DNA of 64,000 bases from positions 372,001 to 436,000 of the forward strand of contig NZ_JAVIXR010000001.1 of the NCBI RefSeq assembly GCF_031157525.1, read 5' to 3'. A program made the position numbers and the translations under genes. Shown here one piece after another: positions 45,221 to 55,163 of this stretch (positions are counted from its first letter, which is position 1; the number at the start of each line of letters is the position of its first letter). The notes beneath the pieces were generated by a model. The model worked only from the letters and a program-made list of their open reading frames with translations. It was not told the origin of the DNA and searched no databases. The DNA comes from Marinobacter sediminicola (GTDB lineage Bacteria; Pseudomonadota; Gammaproteobacteria; Pseudomonadales; Oleiphilaceae).

Positions 45221-46627
45221 GTGACGTATATACGGTTCAGAAAACACTATCTTCATATTCCCTATCTCGCGCTTGCTGCGCTGGAATTTATCGTTCTTTA
45301 TGCGATTTTTTCCTCTCTGGGATTGCTGCTCTCCATTGCGGGGGTCGGTTACCCATCGGTTGACACAAATATCCTTTCAGCGAGCCTGTTCGCTCTGATC
45401 CTGAGTTGCGGAACCCTTGCCATGGGCGGCTACCTTGCCATGGTTCATGAAAGCTTTTCAGCCCTGTTTTTTCGCACCCTGGTTGCCTATTGCTTTGTCG
45501 GCGGAATCGGCCTGAAACTGCTTTATCTAATCGTACCAACGGCAAACCCCGGCAGCACAAATCTGTTTTGGGCGGTTATTTGCGCATCATTGGTTGTCAT
45601 TATTTTGCGGCTGACGTTTTTACGAGTGGTGGATTCGGAGACGCTGGTGCGCCGTGTAGTGATCTTCGGGGCTGGTGATTTTGCAGCCAATCTTCTTGAT
45701 GAGTACGAGCGCAATATGCGCGCATTGGGCGTGCGAATCATCGGCTGTATTTCGGATAATCCGAACGGAGCGGTCGATGCCGACAAATTATTGCCTACGC
45801 CTTACGATTTCTACCAGTTCTGTCGGCAAAACAAAGTGTCGGAAATAGTTATCGCGCAACAAGAGCGCCGCCGTAATGAGGGCGGATGGCTTCCTGTTCC
45901 GGATCTGATGGAGTGCAAACTTCGCGGTATTGCCATTACCAACGGCATAGATTTTTACGAGCGGGAGCTGAAGAAAGCCAAGCTCGATATGGTTCACCCA
46001 TCATGGATTGTGTTTTCCGAAGGGTTTAAGGCATCAAAGTCACGTGCTTTTGCAAAACGATCTTTGGATCTGTTGATCAGCCTCACGCTTCTCGCCGTCA
46101 TGATACCGTTTATTATTCTTACCGCGATTGCCGTATTTTTGGAAACCGGCCGACCTATCCTCTACAGCCAGAACCGTGTAGGTATGCTGGGTAAGGAATT
46201 TCGAATCTACAAGTTTCGGAGCATGCGGCAAGATGCCGAGAAAGATGGCAAAGCCCAGTGGGCGTCAGCGAATGACAACCGTGTTACCCGGGTAGGTGCG
46301 TTCATACGCAACACGCGCCTGGATGAATTGCCGCAGATCTATAACGTGATCAAAGGTGAAATGAGCATCGTTGGGCCACGCCCGGAAAGGCCAGAGTTTG
46401 TCTCTGAACTGAAAGAGAAAATTCCGTTTTACGATACCCGACATTATGTAAAGCCTGGCCTGATGGGCTGGGCGCAACTTAAATATCCCTATGGTGCATC
46501 CGTTGAAGACGCCCGGGGTAAGCTGGAGTACGATCTTTACTACTCCAAAAATCATAGCCTTTTGATGGATTTTCTGATCATGATCCAAACAGTGGAAGTG
46601 ATCCTCCTGGGTAAAGGCGTACGGTAA
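45221..46627 (+). CDS. EPS-initiating undecaprenyl-phosphate sugar phosphotransferase (TIGR03013-like)
   Basis: 468-residue membrane enzyme that starts repeat-unit synthesis on undecaprenyl phosphate. GTG 45221 is preferred over the GTG at 45197, as AAGGA (45208-45212) is eight bases upstream and the N-terminus then fits the family. Five predicted N-terminal helices (about 12-140), a nucleotide-binding-like domain, then the bacterial sugar-transferase domain: KRSLDLLISLTLL helix, RVGMLGKEFRIYKFRSM, TRLDELPQIYNVIKGEMS, VGPRPERPEF. First gene of the plus-strand EPS operon. Confidence 0.93.
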   Translation: MTYIRFRKHYLHIPYLALAALEFIVLYAIFSSLGLLLSIAGVGYPSVDTNILSASLFALILSCGTLAMGGYLAMVHESFSALFFRTLVAYCFVGGIGLKLLYLIVPTANPGSTNLFWAVICASLVVIILRLTFLRVVDSETLVRRVVIFGAGDFAANLLDEYERNMRALGVRIIGCISDNPNGAVDADKLLPTPYDFYQFCRQNKVSEIVIAQQERRRNEGGWLPVPDLMECKLRGIAITNGIDFYERELKKAKLDMVHPSWIVFSEGFKASKSRAFAKRSLDLLISLTLLAVMIPFIILTAIAVFLETGRPILYSQNRVGMLGKEFRIYKFRSMRQDAEKDGKAQWASANDNRVTRVGAFIRNTRLDELPQIYNVIKGEMSIVGPRPERPEFVSELKEKIPFYDTRHYVKPGLMGWAQLKYPYGASVEDARGKLEYDLYYSKNHSLLMDFLIMIQTVEVILLGKGVR

Positions 46628-46676
46628 CGGTTCTGCCATACTGAACTACAGAACAATAAGGGATTGGAGGGCATTT

Positions 46677-47315
46677 ATGACTAGCTTCACGTTTATGCGG
46701 ATGGGTTTGATTGCAATTCTGGGTCTGTTTATTACGGCCTGCGCAGGTTTGCCGTCTTCCGCCGACATGCCTCCGGCATCCGAGTTGGAGGCCGAGCCCT
46801 ATGAGATTGGGGTGGGCGACACCATCTCTATTCACGTATGGCGTAACCCCGAGCTGGGGCAATCCATTGTGGTTCGCCCGGACGGGTATATCTCCATGCC
46901 CCTGATGGGCGACGTGAAAGCTGAAGGTAAAAAGCCCGAGCAGCTGGCGGCTGAAATCAGTGACAACCTGGGCGAGTTTATTCGCACGCCCGAAGTAACC
47001 GTGATGGTTACCAATCCGCTCAGTAAAGAGTTCCGTAACCGGGTTCGCGTGACCGGACAGGTGGGAGCGCCACAATCGGTGGCCTTTCAGCCAGGCATGA
47101 CCGTGCTCGACGTTGTACTGATGGCAGGTGGTGTTACTGATTTTGCAGCCGATAGCCGTGCTGTTCTGCATCGCCAGATCAACGGCGAATATCAAAGTTT
47201 TGGGCTGGATCTTGAGGCCATTCTGACCGATGGCGACATGCGCACAAACCATAGCTTGCAGCCTGGGGATGTCATCAGCGTACCCCGGAAACAGCTGTTT
47301 CGAGGCGAGCTCTAA
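46677..47315 (+). CDS. Wza-like polysaccharide export lipoprotein (TIGR03027-like)
   Basis: 212-residue outer-membrane export lipoprotein. Lipobox FITAC (Cys22), then the PES domain (YEIGVGDTISIHVWRNPELG) and an SLBB-like domain (VRVTGQVGAPQSVAFQPGMTVLDVVLMAGG). It is the short form typical of XrtA loci, without the long C-terminal helix of E. coli Wza. A GGAGG lies just before the ATG. The stop overlaps the chain-length gene (TAATG). Confidence 0.93.
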   Translation: MTSFTFMRMGLIAILGLFITACAGLPSSADMPPASELEAEPYEIGVGDTISIHVWRNPELGQSIVVRPDGYISMPLMGDVKAEGKKPEQLAAEISDNLGEFIRTPEVTVMVTNPLSKEFRNRVRVTGQVGAPQSVAFQPGMTVLDVVLMAGGVTDFAADSRAVLHRQINGEYQSFGLDLEAILTDGDMRTNHSLQPGDVISVPRKQLFRGEL

Positions 47316-48892
47316 TGGACATACAGTTCATTCTCGACACCCTTCGTGCGGTAAAGCTTGAGCTTTACCGGCACAGACTGGCTGCGGTCATCATTTTTAT
47401 GGCCGTGACTGCAGGAGTGTTGACGCTGGGCTATGTAACACCTAAAAGCTATACCTCCCAAGCAGTTTTGTACGCCGACCAATCCAATATTCTGCAGCCC
47501 TTGTTACGGGGCCAGGCAGAAGTGACTCAGCTTGATCGTATTAACGAAGCTCGCGAGATGATGCAGAGCCGGACATTTCTTGAGCAGGTTGCTCTGGATA
47601 CCGGGCTGATCAGGGGCGGTGAAACGGACGCAATTCGGAACGGAAAAATCAGCGATTTGCGAAAGCAGGTCGGCATTCGGGTATCCAACCGAAATTTCCT
47701 TGAGTTGAGCTATACCAGTAGAAGCCCAGACGAATCCTTCCAGGTTCTCAGCGCGGTATTGAACCGTTTTATCGAGCGCACCGTGCGAAAGAAGCGTTCC
47801 GAAAGTCAGGGGGCGTTTGAGTTTATTGATTCCCAGGTTAAGTCCTACCAGCGCCAGCTTGAAGAAGCCGAGCAGCGGTTGAAGGAATTCAAATCCGGTA
47901 ACCAGGATGGCACTGAGAGTAGCGTTCTCGCACGAATAGAAAATCTGCGCAGGGATATTGAAAACCTTAAGTTGGAGATCCAGCAAACCGAATCTGAGGT
48001 AAAGCTTACCCGCAGTCAGCTGGCGAACGAGCAGCCGGTACGCCGCATCACTGTAGACCCAGGCAAGTCCTCTGCCGAGAGGCGGTTAGTCGCTATGCGG
48101 CAGGAATTGGACTCGCTGTTGTTGCGTTATCATGAACGTCACCCCGATGTGGTCAGCGTTCAGGATCAGATTGCCGATCTCGAGAAGCGCGTATCCACGC
48201 AAACCGATGATGATCGGGATGGTGGTGTTACCGAGGTGATGGAAAATCCGGTATACGAAAACCTTAAAATTCAACTCTCCGATAGCACAACCCGGTTGGC
48301 CGTTCAGAAAAACCGCCTGGCATCCCTGGAGCGACTTCTCGAAGAATCGTTTGTTCGCTCGCAACGCGTGGCAGAGAACCAAGCACAGCTTTCAGAATTA
48401 ACCCGGGATTACGACGTGACCCGTGGTGTTTACGAAGACATGCTGCAGCGCCGGGAAAAAGCCCGGTTGTCGATGACGTTGGACGTTCAGGGTGAAGGCG
48501 TAAGCTACAAGATTCAGGAGCCAGCCACATATCCTACTCACTGGGATGGCCTGCAATTGTATCAGGTCGGTCTTGCGGGCCCGTTCCTGGGTAGTGCCAT
48601 GGTTTTGGGTCTGCTGGTAATGCTCGTGATGTTTGATCAGCGTGTTCGCTCGCCCCGCGCACTGCAATTGGCCCTGCCGGAATCCATTCCCGTGCTGACC
48701 AGCATTCCCCATTACAGAAGTACCTGGAAAGATCGCTTGCTGCGCAAAGATGTGTTGTCGATTCTGCTGATGCTGGCGGTGTTTATGACAGCGTATCTGG
48801 CTGTGCTTGTGTTCAGCGTGATGGGCATTACCCCCGAACAATTGATCAACAAAGCGGGCGAGTTAACCGGGCTGGGGGGAGGTCGCATCTAA
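47315..48892 (+). CDS. Polysaccharide chain-length determinant (TIGR03007-like, Wzz)
   Basis: 525-residue inner-membrane Wzz/PCP protein: TM helix at about 18-40, a long periplasmic region with coiled coils (about 150-300 and 320-390; KSYQRQLEEAEQRLKEFKSG), and a second TM at about 485-508. Such proteins control EPS chain length and pair with a tyrosine-kinase-like partner, encoded next. Overlaps its neighbours at both ends by start/stop sharing. Confidence 0.93.
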   Translation: MDIQFILDTLRAVKLELYRHRLAAVIIFMAVTAGVLTLGYVTPKSYTSQAVLYADQSNILQPLLRGQAEVTQLDRINEAREMMQSRTFLEQVALDTGLIRGGETDAIRNGKISDLRKQVGIRVSNRNFLELSYTSRSPDESFQVLSAVLNRFIERTVRKKRSESQGAFEFIDSQVKSYQRQLEEAEQRLKEFKSGNQDGTESSVLARIENLRRDIENLKLEIQQTESEVKLTRSQLANEQPVRRITVDPGKSSAERRLVAMRQELDSLLLRYHERHPDVVSVQDQIADLEKRVSTQTDDDRDGGVTEVMENPVYENLKIQLSDSTTRLAVQKNRLASLERLLEESFVRSQRVAENQAQLSELTRDYDVTRGVYEDMLQRREKARLSMTLDVQGEGVSYKIQEPATYPTHWDGLQLYQVGLAGPFLGSAMVLGLLVMLVMFDQRVRSPRALQLALPESIPVLTSIPHYRSTWKDRLLRKDVLSILLMLAVFMTAYLAVLVFSVMGITPEQLINKAGELTGLGGGRI

Positions 48893-49770
48893 TGGAAGAC
48901 AACAAACTCTATAATGCCCTGCTTAAAAGCCAGGAAGAACAACGCCAACTCAAGCATGGTCGTGGTGAAGCAAATGCGGACGACAACTTCCGCACAGAGC
49001 GCCCCTACGCAGGCTCCGACAGAGAAAAGCCAAACTGGACCCGGGTGGATACCAATCGGAATGATCACCCTCCCACGGTTTACGATGCATCGGTCTCTTT
49101 GTCATTGATTGGTAATCCGCGGCCCTGGAGTCGTGAGCAGTTACGCGAGCGCAAAATAATCTTCTCGGGTATGGCCGATAAAGAAGTCATGGATGCATAC
49201 CGGGAGTTGCGTATACAACTGCGCAACCGGGCGGGTGAGGGGAAAAGCTTCACGGTTATGTTCAGCAGTTTAGGCAGCGGCCCCGGTGGCCTGCTGACGG
49301 CTTACAACCTGGCAGCCGCGTTTGCTCTGGACTCACAAACCTCTGCTTTGCTTGTGGATTGTGATCCTTACAGTAATGAATTGGCAGGATTGGTTTCCAG
49401 CCCTATGGATGCGGGTGTGACGGATTTCGTTGCCGATCGCTCCATGGCCATCAAATCCATCCTATATTCCAGCGGTGTAGAGCGGCTCACAGTGATTCCG
49501 GCAGGTACCCAGGCCTCTTCTGCGGTTGAGTTGTTCTCCGCCGTTCGTATGCGGGAACTGATTACTGAATTGAAGGCTCGTTATCCTGATCGCTGCATTG
49601 TCCTCAATGCGCCGCCTTTCAGAGAAAATACCGAGGCGCGGATTCTTGAGCGTTTCGCAGACCAGATAGTATTCGGCGTTCCATTTGGTGAAGTCACAGG
49701 GGAAATCATTGAAGATTCCGTGGATGCGCTTGGATCTGACAAATTCTCCGGCCTGATTTTTCAGGAGTAG
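48892..49770 (+). CDS. Tyrosine-autokinase-like ATPase of the XrtA locus, degenerate P-loop
   Basis: 292-residue homologue of the CpsD/Wzc kinase half encoded next to the Wzz gene, as in XrtA loci (TIGR03018). The fold markers are there: AYRELRIQLRNRA (about 102-114), the A' motif LLVDCDPY (Asp156, Asp158). However the Walker A loop reads G-P-G-G-L-L-T-A-Y-N-L-A (about 130-141) where kinases have G-x-G-K-S/T, so the ATP-binding Lys and Ser/Thr are missing; Walker B reads IVLNAPP instead of a VLD-type motif. The C-terminus lacks a Tyr cluster. Probably a non-catalytic partner of the chain-length protein (inference). Confidence 0.8.
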   Translation: MEDNKLYNALLKSQEEQRQLKHGRGEANADDNFRTERPYAGSDREKPNWTRVDTNRNDHPPTVYDASVSLSLIGNPRPWSREQLRERKIIFSGMADKEVMDAYRELRIQLRNRAGEGKSFTVMFSSLGSGPGGLLTAYNLAAAFALDSQTSALLVDCDPYSNELAGLVSSPMDAGVTDFVADRSMAIKSILYSSGVERLTVIPAGTQASSAVELFSAVRMRELITELKARYPDRCIVLNAPPFRENTEARILERFADQIVFGVPFGEVTGEIIEDSVDALGSDKFSGLIFQE

Positions 49771-49774
49771 CACA

Positions 49775-51136
49775 GTGGAGCGAAGAGCAGGGACAGGGAT
49801 TGCAAACAACTACCGCCTCGCCAGTATATTGGTTGGCGCTTGCGGTGTTGTCTGGTCATTCGCAGCAACGGCGCAGGACCCCAGTGACGACATTTCAGTG
49901 CTCTCCGGTTCTGCCTCTGTGTTCACCGCTGTTACTCACACCCGCACAGATCAAGGCACGTATACGGATACCAATACGGAGCCGGGAGTGGGTGTATCCG
50001 GGGTTATAGGAGGCTCTCTGGAGAAAGGCGCCAATGCGCTGGTGCTTCAGTATGGCGGTACGGTTGATACCAGTTGGCAATCGGCGGATTCGGATCAGTC
50101 CGACAACAGCACTATTAATGGCGCAGCCCGATACACCCATCAAGACCCCAGTAGCCGGTTAGACTTTAACCTCGGCCATACAGTCAACTCAGTGCGTAAC
50201 GACACAGGGTTTGTAATCAACCCGTCGAGTTACGACGTGCAGAACAGCCTCAGCGCAGGCGCAGGGCTGCGGTTTTACCCGGGCGAACTCACAACACTAA
50301 GATTCTCCGGCCAGGCTGGCCGCACGTTTGGCGAAGACACTCTGAACGACCAGAAATCGGTAACCGCCAGTAGCCAATTATCACGTAGGCTCACTGAGCG
50401 CTCCACTGGCAGTCTCAACGCCAGTCGAAGCTGGTCTGAGGAGCAGCGTACCGATATCACCATCGACACAGTGCAGTTGGTATACAGCTACGATGCGGAA
50501 GGTGGCTTTTTCAGTATTGGAGGCGGCGGTAGCAAAGCAAATTCGGAATACCCAGACGGTACACTCAGCGAAAATGAAGCGATAACCGGCTTTTTGGAAC
50601 GCTCCTGGGTTACGTCCGATTGGCGTACAGCCATCAAATACGACCGCAGCATGTCTGACAGCGCCACAGATCTTTCTACAGGCTTCCCACCGGAGTTTTC
50701 ATTCCTGCCCGAGACCATTCGGTTGCGAGAACTGGTTGTTACCGACGCACTGCTATTTACCCACAACAACCAACGGGTTTGCGATGTATGTGATCTTGGC
50801 ATCTATGCAGAGGGTTCAATTCTGGAATCCCAGGTTTCCGGTGCTACCACCCATGAATACCGCGCCGGTACCACGCTTGGTTTTCAGCTGACGGCGCTTC
50901 AAAGGCTAACCCTGGGATACAGCTGGAACGCCGAAGCAGATGAAGACGCCAACATAATTATTGAGCAAATTCATCGTTTTACTACTAGCTGGAGTAGGCA
51001 GCTGGCTGAAAATACAACCTTTGGTGTGGAGTTCAACCAATCGTACTTGCGAACGCGCCTGGCCCGAAGCGATGAAGAACAATTTGAACTGCGCTTTGTG
51101 CTGACTCACGGTTTTGCACTGAGCAGGCAGCGTTGA
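49775..51136 (+). CDS. PEP-CTERM system-associated outer-membrane protein (TIGR03016-like)
   Basis: 453-residue exported protein. GTG 49775 follows AGGAG. Signal peptide about 1-34 (ends AATAQ); the mature chain is made of repeated two-strand hairpins rich in Ser/Thr/Gly, ending RQR after LTHGFALS, typical of the beta-barrel found next to XrtA EPS genes. Its role may be polysaccharide secretion across the outer membrane, but this is inferred from position only. Confidence 0.82.
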   Translation: MERRAGTGIANNYRLASILVGACGVVWSFAATAQDPSDDISVLSGSASVFTAVTHTRTDQGTYTDTNTEPGVGVSGVIGGSLEKGANALVLQYGGTVDTSWQSADSDQSDNSTINGAARYTHQDPSSRLDFNLGHTVNSVRNDTGFVINPSSYDVQNSLSAGAGLRFYPGELTTLRFSGQAGRTFGEDTLNDQKSVTASSQLSRRLTERSTGSLNASRSWSEEQRTDITIDTVQLVYSYDAEGGFFSIGGGGSKANSEYPDGTLSENEAITGFLERSWVTSDWRTAIKYDRSMSDSATDLSTGFPPEFSFLPETIRLRELVVTDALLFTHNNQRVCDVCDLGIYAEGSILESQVSGATTHEYRAGTTLGFQLTALQRLTLGYSWNAEADEDANIIIEQIHRFTTSWSRQLAENTTFGVEFNQSYLRTRLARSDEEQFELRFVLTHGFALSRQR

Positions 51137-51195
51137 TAGCTGGCCAATAGAGCTATGCACAGTAGCGCGGCGATACGACAGTCAGGAATGGAATC

Positions 51196-52191
51196 ATGTT
51201 TGAACAAAAGAAGGAAATACGGCTCCCACCGGAGACACCACCACAACTTATCGTGGTGATTGATACCGAAGAAGAGTTTGATTGGAGCGCCGAGCCAGAC
51301 GCCAAGGCAAATCGGGTGACCGCCATGGCCCACATCGACCGTGCTCAAAGCATCTTTAATGAGTATGGCATTCGCCCGTGTTACGTCATTGATTATCCGG
51401 TCGCCAGCCAGCCGCGTGGTTATGGGTTGCTCAAACAGTTTGCCGAGAAAAACCAGTGTGAAATTGGGGCACATCTCCACCCCTGGGTGAACCCGCCCCA
51501 GGAAGAAATACTGTCCCGCTCGAACATGTACCCGGGTAATTTGCCGGAAGGTCTTGAACGGGAAAAACTTCGCGTGTTACGCGACACGATCGAGAAGAAC
51601 TTCGGCAAGGCCCCTGTTGCCTACAAAGCCGGGCGTTACGGTTTTGGGCCTAATACCACGGGCATTCTTCAGGAACTGGGGTTCACTATTGATTTATCTG
51701 TTTGCCCACCCCTGGATTCCCGTGAGGATGGCGGGCCGGACTATCGCAGGTACAACGCACACCCGTTCTGGTTTGGTGGGTCCGATAAACCCATTTTGGA
51801 GATTCCCTGCACCGGTGGCTTTATCGGCTGGGCCCAACCTGTGGCTGTCCCGCTGTACGAGGCGGCGCAACGGCTGCGTAAGTTTAAGGCTCCGGGCATT
51901 CTCGCTCGGGCCGGCGCGGTAGATAGGCTAATGCTTTCTCCGGAAGGGTTCACACCGGCCGAACACATCAAGCTTACAAGGGCACTCTACAATCAGGGCG
52001 TACGCACGTTCACTTGGAGCTTCCATAGCCCCAGCGTAGTGCCGGGTAACACGACTTATGTACAGAACGAGGCCCAATTAAAGGCGTTTCTGGACAGCTT
52101 TCGACAGTTTTTCGATTTCTTTTTCAACGAATTAGGCGGTCAGGCTTCATCGCCCACCCGCGTTCGCCAGTATATGGAGAGTAAGGCATGA
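51196..52191 (+). CDS. Second polysaccharide deacetylase family protein (WalW-like)
   Basis: 331-residue cytosolic protein of the NodB superfamily, different from the TIGR03006 enzyme. LIVVIDTEEEFDW carries the catalytic acids and EIGAHLHPWVNPP the metal-binding H-x-H region; KAGRYGFGPNT and FTWSFHSPSV follow. It would de-N-acetylate a sugar or intermediate. ATGA overlap with the carbamoyltransferase gene shows tight coupling. Confidence 0.82.
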   Translation: MFEQKKEIRLPPETPPQLIVVIDTEEEFDWSAEPDAKANRVTAMAHIDRAQSIFNEYGIRPCYVIDYPVASQPRGYGLLKQFAEKNQCEIGAHLHPWVNPPQEEILSRSNMYPGNLPEGLEREKLRVLRDTIEKNFGKAPVAYKAGRYGFGPNTTGILQELGFTIDLSVCPPLDSREDGGPDYRRYNAHPFWFGGSDKPILEIPCTGGFIGWAQPVAVPLYEAAQRLRKFKAPGILARAGAVDRLMLSPEGFTPAEHIKLTRALYNQGVRTFTWSFHSPSVVPGNTTYVQNEAQLKAFLDSFRQFFDFFFNELGGQASSPTRVRQYMESKA

Positions 52192-54014
52192 AGGTGCTAG
52201 GGATATCCCCGCTAGACAAAGACTCAACAGTTTCAATTGTTGAAGATGGCAACATCCTCTTCGCCGCGGGTGAAGAACGGTTTACCAGAACCAAGCAGCA
52301 ATCCGGTTTCCCGCGCTTGGCACTGGAGAAAGCACTTGCGTACACCGGCCTCTCCATGAGCGACTTCGACCTGGTGTGCTATCCGTTCCTCACCTGGGAG
52401 AACGAACAGAAGCTGTTCACAAAAAACCTGGAAGATGAGAAGACCTTTATCAAAGGTTTTCAACCCAAGGATCTAAGCCCACAGATCAAAGATGCATTGG
52501 GCAGAGTGCCAGATCGCAATCAGCCGATTCACGGCCTTCAGCACCCCAACGCCATTATGGAAAAAGGGTTTCTGCATAACTCTTATTACAACATGGCTGG
52601 TGTGCAGAAGCTGGCGTCTAACAACGCGGCTCTGAAATCCTCCCGGCAGTGGGGTGAGGGTGCAACCGAATCGTTCCAACAGTGGGAAAACGAACTCGTT
52701 CAAGGCTTGAGTGAAATGGGCTGGACCAAGCCAGTCAAGCGCATGGATCACCACCTGTCTCACGCTGCCAACAGTTTTCTGTGCAGTGGCTATGAGCGTG
52801 CACTGTGCGTGACTCTGGATGGCTACGGCTCCGGCTTGGCCGGTTCGGTGAGCGAAGCGCGGGATGGTAAAATCCACCGCTTGCATGGACTGCCATTCCC
52901 GAACTCGCTCGGTACCCTCTACGAGCACGTGACATCCAGCCTTGGTTTCAAGCCCAGCCGTCACGAAGGTAAAATTGTGGGGTTGGCCTCTTACGGCGAC
53001 CCAGAAATCCTCGGCGAAATTCTTCTCTCCCGCATTGAGCAGAAGCCGGGTGACTTCCGGATTTACGAAGCAAATAACGTATTTTTCTCCCGTTATCTGG
53101 CCTCCAAATTCCCGAAAATCGATGTGGCAGCCGCTTACCAGTATGTGCTGGAGAAGGTAGCGACCAACTACATTCGCTACTGGGTGGAAAAAACCGGTAT
53201 TGACACCATCGTGCTGTCTGGCGGTGTAACGGCAAACGTAAAGCTGAACCAGCGTATTTTTGAAATCGAGGGTGTTAACCACATCTTCGTGTACCCGAAC
53301 ATGGGCGATGGTGGCTGTGGCACAGGCGCTGCGCTCTATCACAGCTGGCCAGGTGGGGTTAAACCCTCCATCGTGAATGCCTACATGGGCCCGGATTATT
53401 CCGAAGCCGAAATGGAAAAGGCGCTCAAGGCGGAAAACCTGCAGTATCGCCGGCCTGAGAATCTGGCGGCTGAAGTCGCCGCGTTGATTCACGGCGGCGA
53501 AGTGGTCGCAAGGTTCGATGGCCGCATGGAATATGGCCCAAGGTCCCTGGGTAACCGCTCCATTTTGTACCACGCCCGCGAACCGGAAGTGAACCAGTGG
53601 CTGAACAAGCGCCTTGGTCGCACCGAGTTCATGCCGTTCGCACCGGTTACGCTCTACGAAGCCCGCGAGAAGTGCTACCTCAATATCAAAGGCGCTGAGC
53701 ATGCAGCTGAATTCATGACGGTTACATTTGACTGCACCGACTTCATGAAAGAAAACTGCCCGGCGGCCGTGCACGTAGATGGCACAGCCAGGCCGCAGCT
53801 TATCCAGCGTGAAGCCAACCCCGGCTATTACGACATATTGAGTGAATACGAAAAGCTCAGCGGCATCCCAAGCCTGATCAACACCAGTTTCAATATGCAC
53901 GAAGAGCCCATCGTCAACTCTCCGGAAGACGGGGTAAGAGCCTTCATTCAGGGTGCTCTGGACTATCTCGCTATAGGCCCATTCCTGGTAAAACACCCGA
54001 ACCCCGGGCACTGA
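52188..54014 (+). CDS. Carbamoyltransferase (NodU/TobZ family)
   Basis: 608 residues in two domains: an N-terminal kinase-like fold with the metal/nucleotide block MDHHLSHAANSFL and LDGYGSG, and a C-terminal YrdC-like region including GGVTANVKLNQ, EYGPRSLGNRSIL, TEFMPFAPV and INTSFNMHEEPIV. The family transfers a carbamoyl group from carbamoyl phosphate to sugar or antibiotic hydroxyls. Not a core gene of XrtA loci, so it likely adds a carbamate to this EPS. A 551-residue ORF on the opposite strand is spurious. Confidence 0.93.
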   Translation: MKVLGISPLDKDSTVSIVEDGNILFAAGEERFTRTKQQSGFPRLALEKALAYTGLSMSDFDLVCYPFLTWENEQKLFTKNLEDEKTFIKGFQPKDLSPQIKDALGRVPDRNQPIHGLQHPNAIMEKGFLHNSYYNMAGVQKLASNNAALKSSRQWGEGATESFQQWENELVQGLSEMGWTKPVKRMDHHLSHAANSFLCSGYERALCVTLDGYGSGLAGSVSEARDGKIHRLHGLPFPNSLGTLYEHVTSSLGFKPSRHEGKIVGLASYGDPEILGEILLSRIEQKPGDFRIYEANNVFFSRYLASKFPKIDVAAAYQYVLEKVATNYIRYWVEKTGIDTIVLSGGVTANVKLNQRIFEIEGVNHIFVYPNMGDGGCGTGAALYHSWPGGVKPSIVNAYMGPDYSEAEMEKALKAENLQYRRPENLAAEVAALIHGGEVVARFDGRMEYGPRSLGNRSILYHAREPEVNQWLNKRLGRTEFMPFAPVTLYEAREKCYLNIKGAEHAAEFMTVTFDCTDFMKENCPAAVHVDGTARPQLIQREANPGYYDILSEYEKLSGIPSLINTSFNMHEEPIVNSPEDGVRAFIQGALDYLAIGPFLVKHPNPGH

Positions 54015-54035
54015 ACAGGCAACGGACGTAGCACC

Positions 54036-55163
54036 ATGACAGCAGGACGGCTGACCGTGACAACAGAACCAGCCAGCCAATGCGCAACCTTGCGCAGCGA
54101 CTGGCTGGATCTGGAACACCGTGCACAACCCACGGTGTTTCTATCCTGGCAATGGCTGGGGCATTGGCTGAACGTTTATAAGCCAAGTGCCTTGGTACTT
54201 CGCGTAATGGAAGGCGAGCGCTTGGTTGGCTTGGGATTGGTGGTAGAGAGCGATGAGCGCCGACATGGCCTGCTGAAATCCCGCTGCCTGCGCCTGCATC
54301 AAACCGGCCACAAGCTGCTTGATCAAATCTGGATCGAGTACAACGGTTTTCTGGCTGAACGCGGTAAAGAAGACGCCGTTGCGAAAGCCTGCTTGGAGCA
54401 CCTGTGCCGTACCATGCCTGGCTGGGACGAGTTTATTCTGGGGGCCATTGACGCCGACGAAGCCGACCGCTATGCGAAAATCACCGGCTTGTACAAGCAT
54501 CTGCGTTGGGAAGCACCTTGTTTTGGGGTCGATCTTGATGGCTTGCGCCAAAGCGGAGGAAACTATCTCGCTACCCTTTCGCGCAACACTCGCCACCAGA
54601 TAAATCGTGCGCACCGGCTTTACAGCGAGCGAGGTGAAGTCACCCTGGTTCGCCCTGAATCCGTAGACCAAGCGTTGGCCGTATTCGATGCCATCGGCCC
54701 CAGGCACCTCGAACGTTGGGGCAAAGGGCCGGACCAGAGCGGGTTTGCCAACCCGGATTTCGTGCGATTCCACCGGGAGCTTATCCGTGAACAGTGGGCG
54801 GAGGGAGGCGTTGATCTGATTTCCGTGATGGCAGGCGATGAGGAAATTGCTTTTTTCTACAACCTGCTCCACAACAAGGTGGTGTATTTTTACTTGGGCG
54901 GTATGGCCGTTGAGACTGATAACCGCCTCAAGCCTGGTTTACTGGGCCACGCGCTGTGTATTGAAGATTACCGCGATCAAGGGTTCGACTATTACGATTT
55001 CATGGGCGGCGATGAGCGTTACAAGTCCAACCTTGGCCATTTTCATCGCAACCTGGTGCAGATTGCTTTACAGCGGCCCCGCTTCAAACTGAAGCTTGAG
55101 GATGTTGCAAGGCGAGCAAGAAACCGCTGGCTTGGGGAGGCAAGTGCCGACAATGAGCGCTGA
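54036..55163 (+). CDS. GNAT/FemAB-like acyltransferase, first of two
   Basis: 375-residue cytosolic protein with the acetyltransferase_6 (BcsL-type) architecture: a first domain to about residue 170, then a second GNAT-like fold with LSRNTRHQINRAHRLYSERGE (about 178-198) and FYNLLHNKVVYFYLGGMA. Likely acylates or attaches an amino acid to an EPS sugar. Different in sequence from the next gene, so not a recent duplicate. The start of the following gene lies within its last codons. Confidence 0.8.
   Translation: MTAGRLTVTTEPASQCATLRSDWLDLEHRAQPTVFLSWQWLGHWLNVYKPSALVLRVMEGERLVGLGLVVESDERRHGLLKSRCLRLHQTGHKLLDQIWIEYNGFLAERGKEDAVAKACLEHLCRTMPGWDEFILGAIDADEADRYAKITGLYKHLRWEAPCFGVDLDGLRQSGGNYLATLSRNTRHQINRAHRLYSERGEVTLVRPESVDQALAVFDAIGPRHLERWGKGPDQSGFANPDFVRFHRELIREQWAEGGVDLISVMAGDEEIAFFYNLLHNKVVYFYLGGMAVETDNRLKPGLLGHALCIEDYRDQGFDYYDFMGGDERYKSNLGHFHRNLVQIALQRPRFKLKLEDVARRARNRWLGEASADNER

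Noticed and set aside
52473..54128. 551-codon open frame antisense to the carbamoyltransferase
   Set aside because: The plus-strand frame has all family motifs; the antisense frame is rich in Cys/His/Phe, has no recognisable domain, and arises from GC-biased third codon positions.
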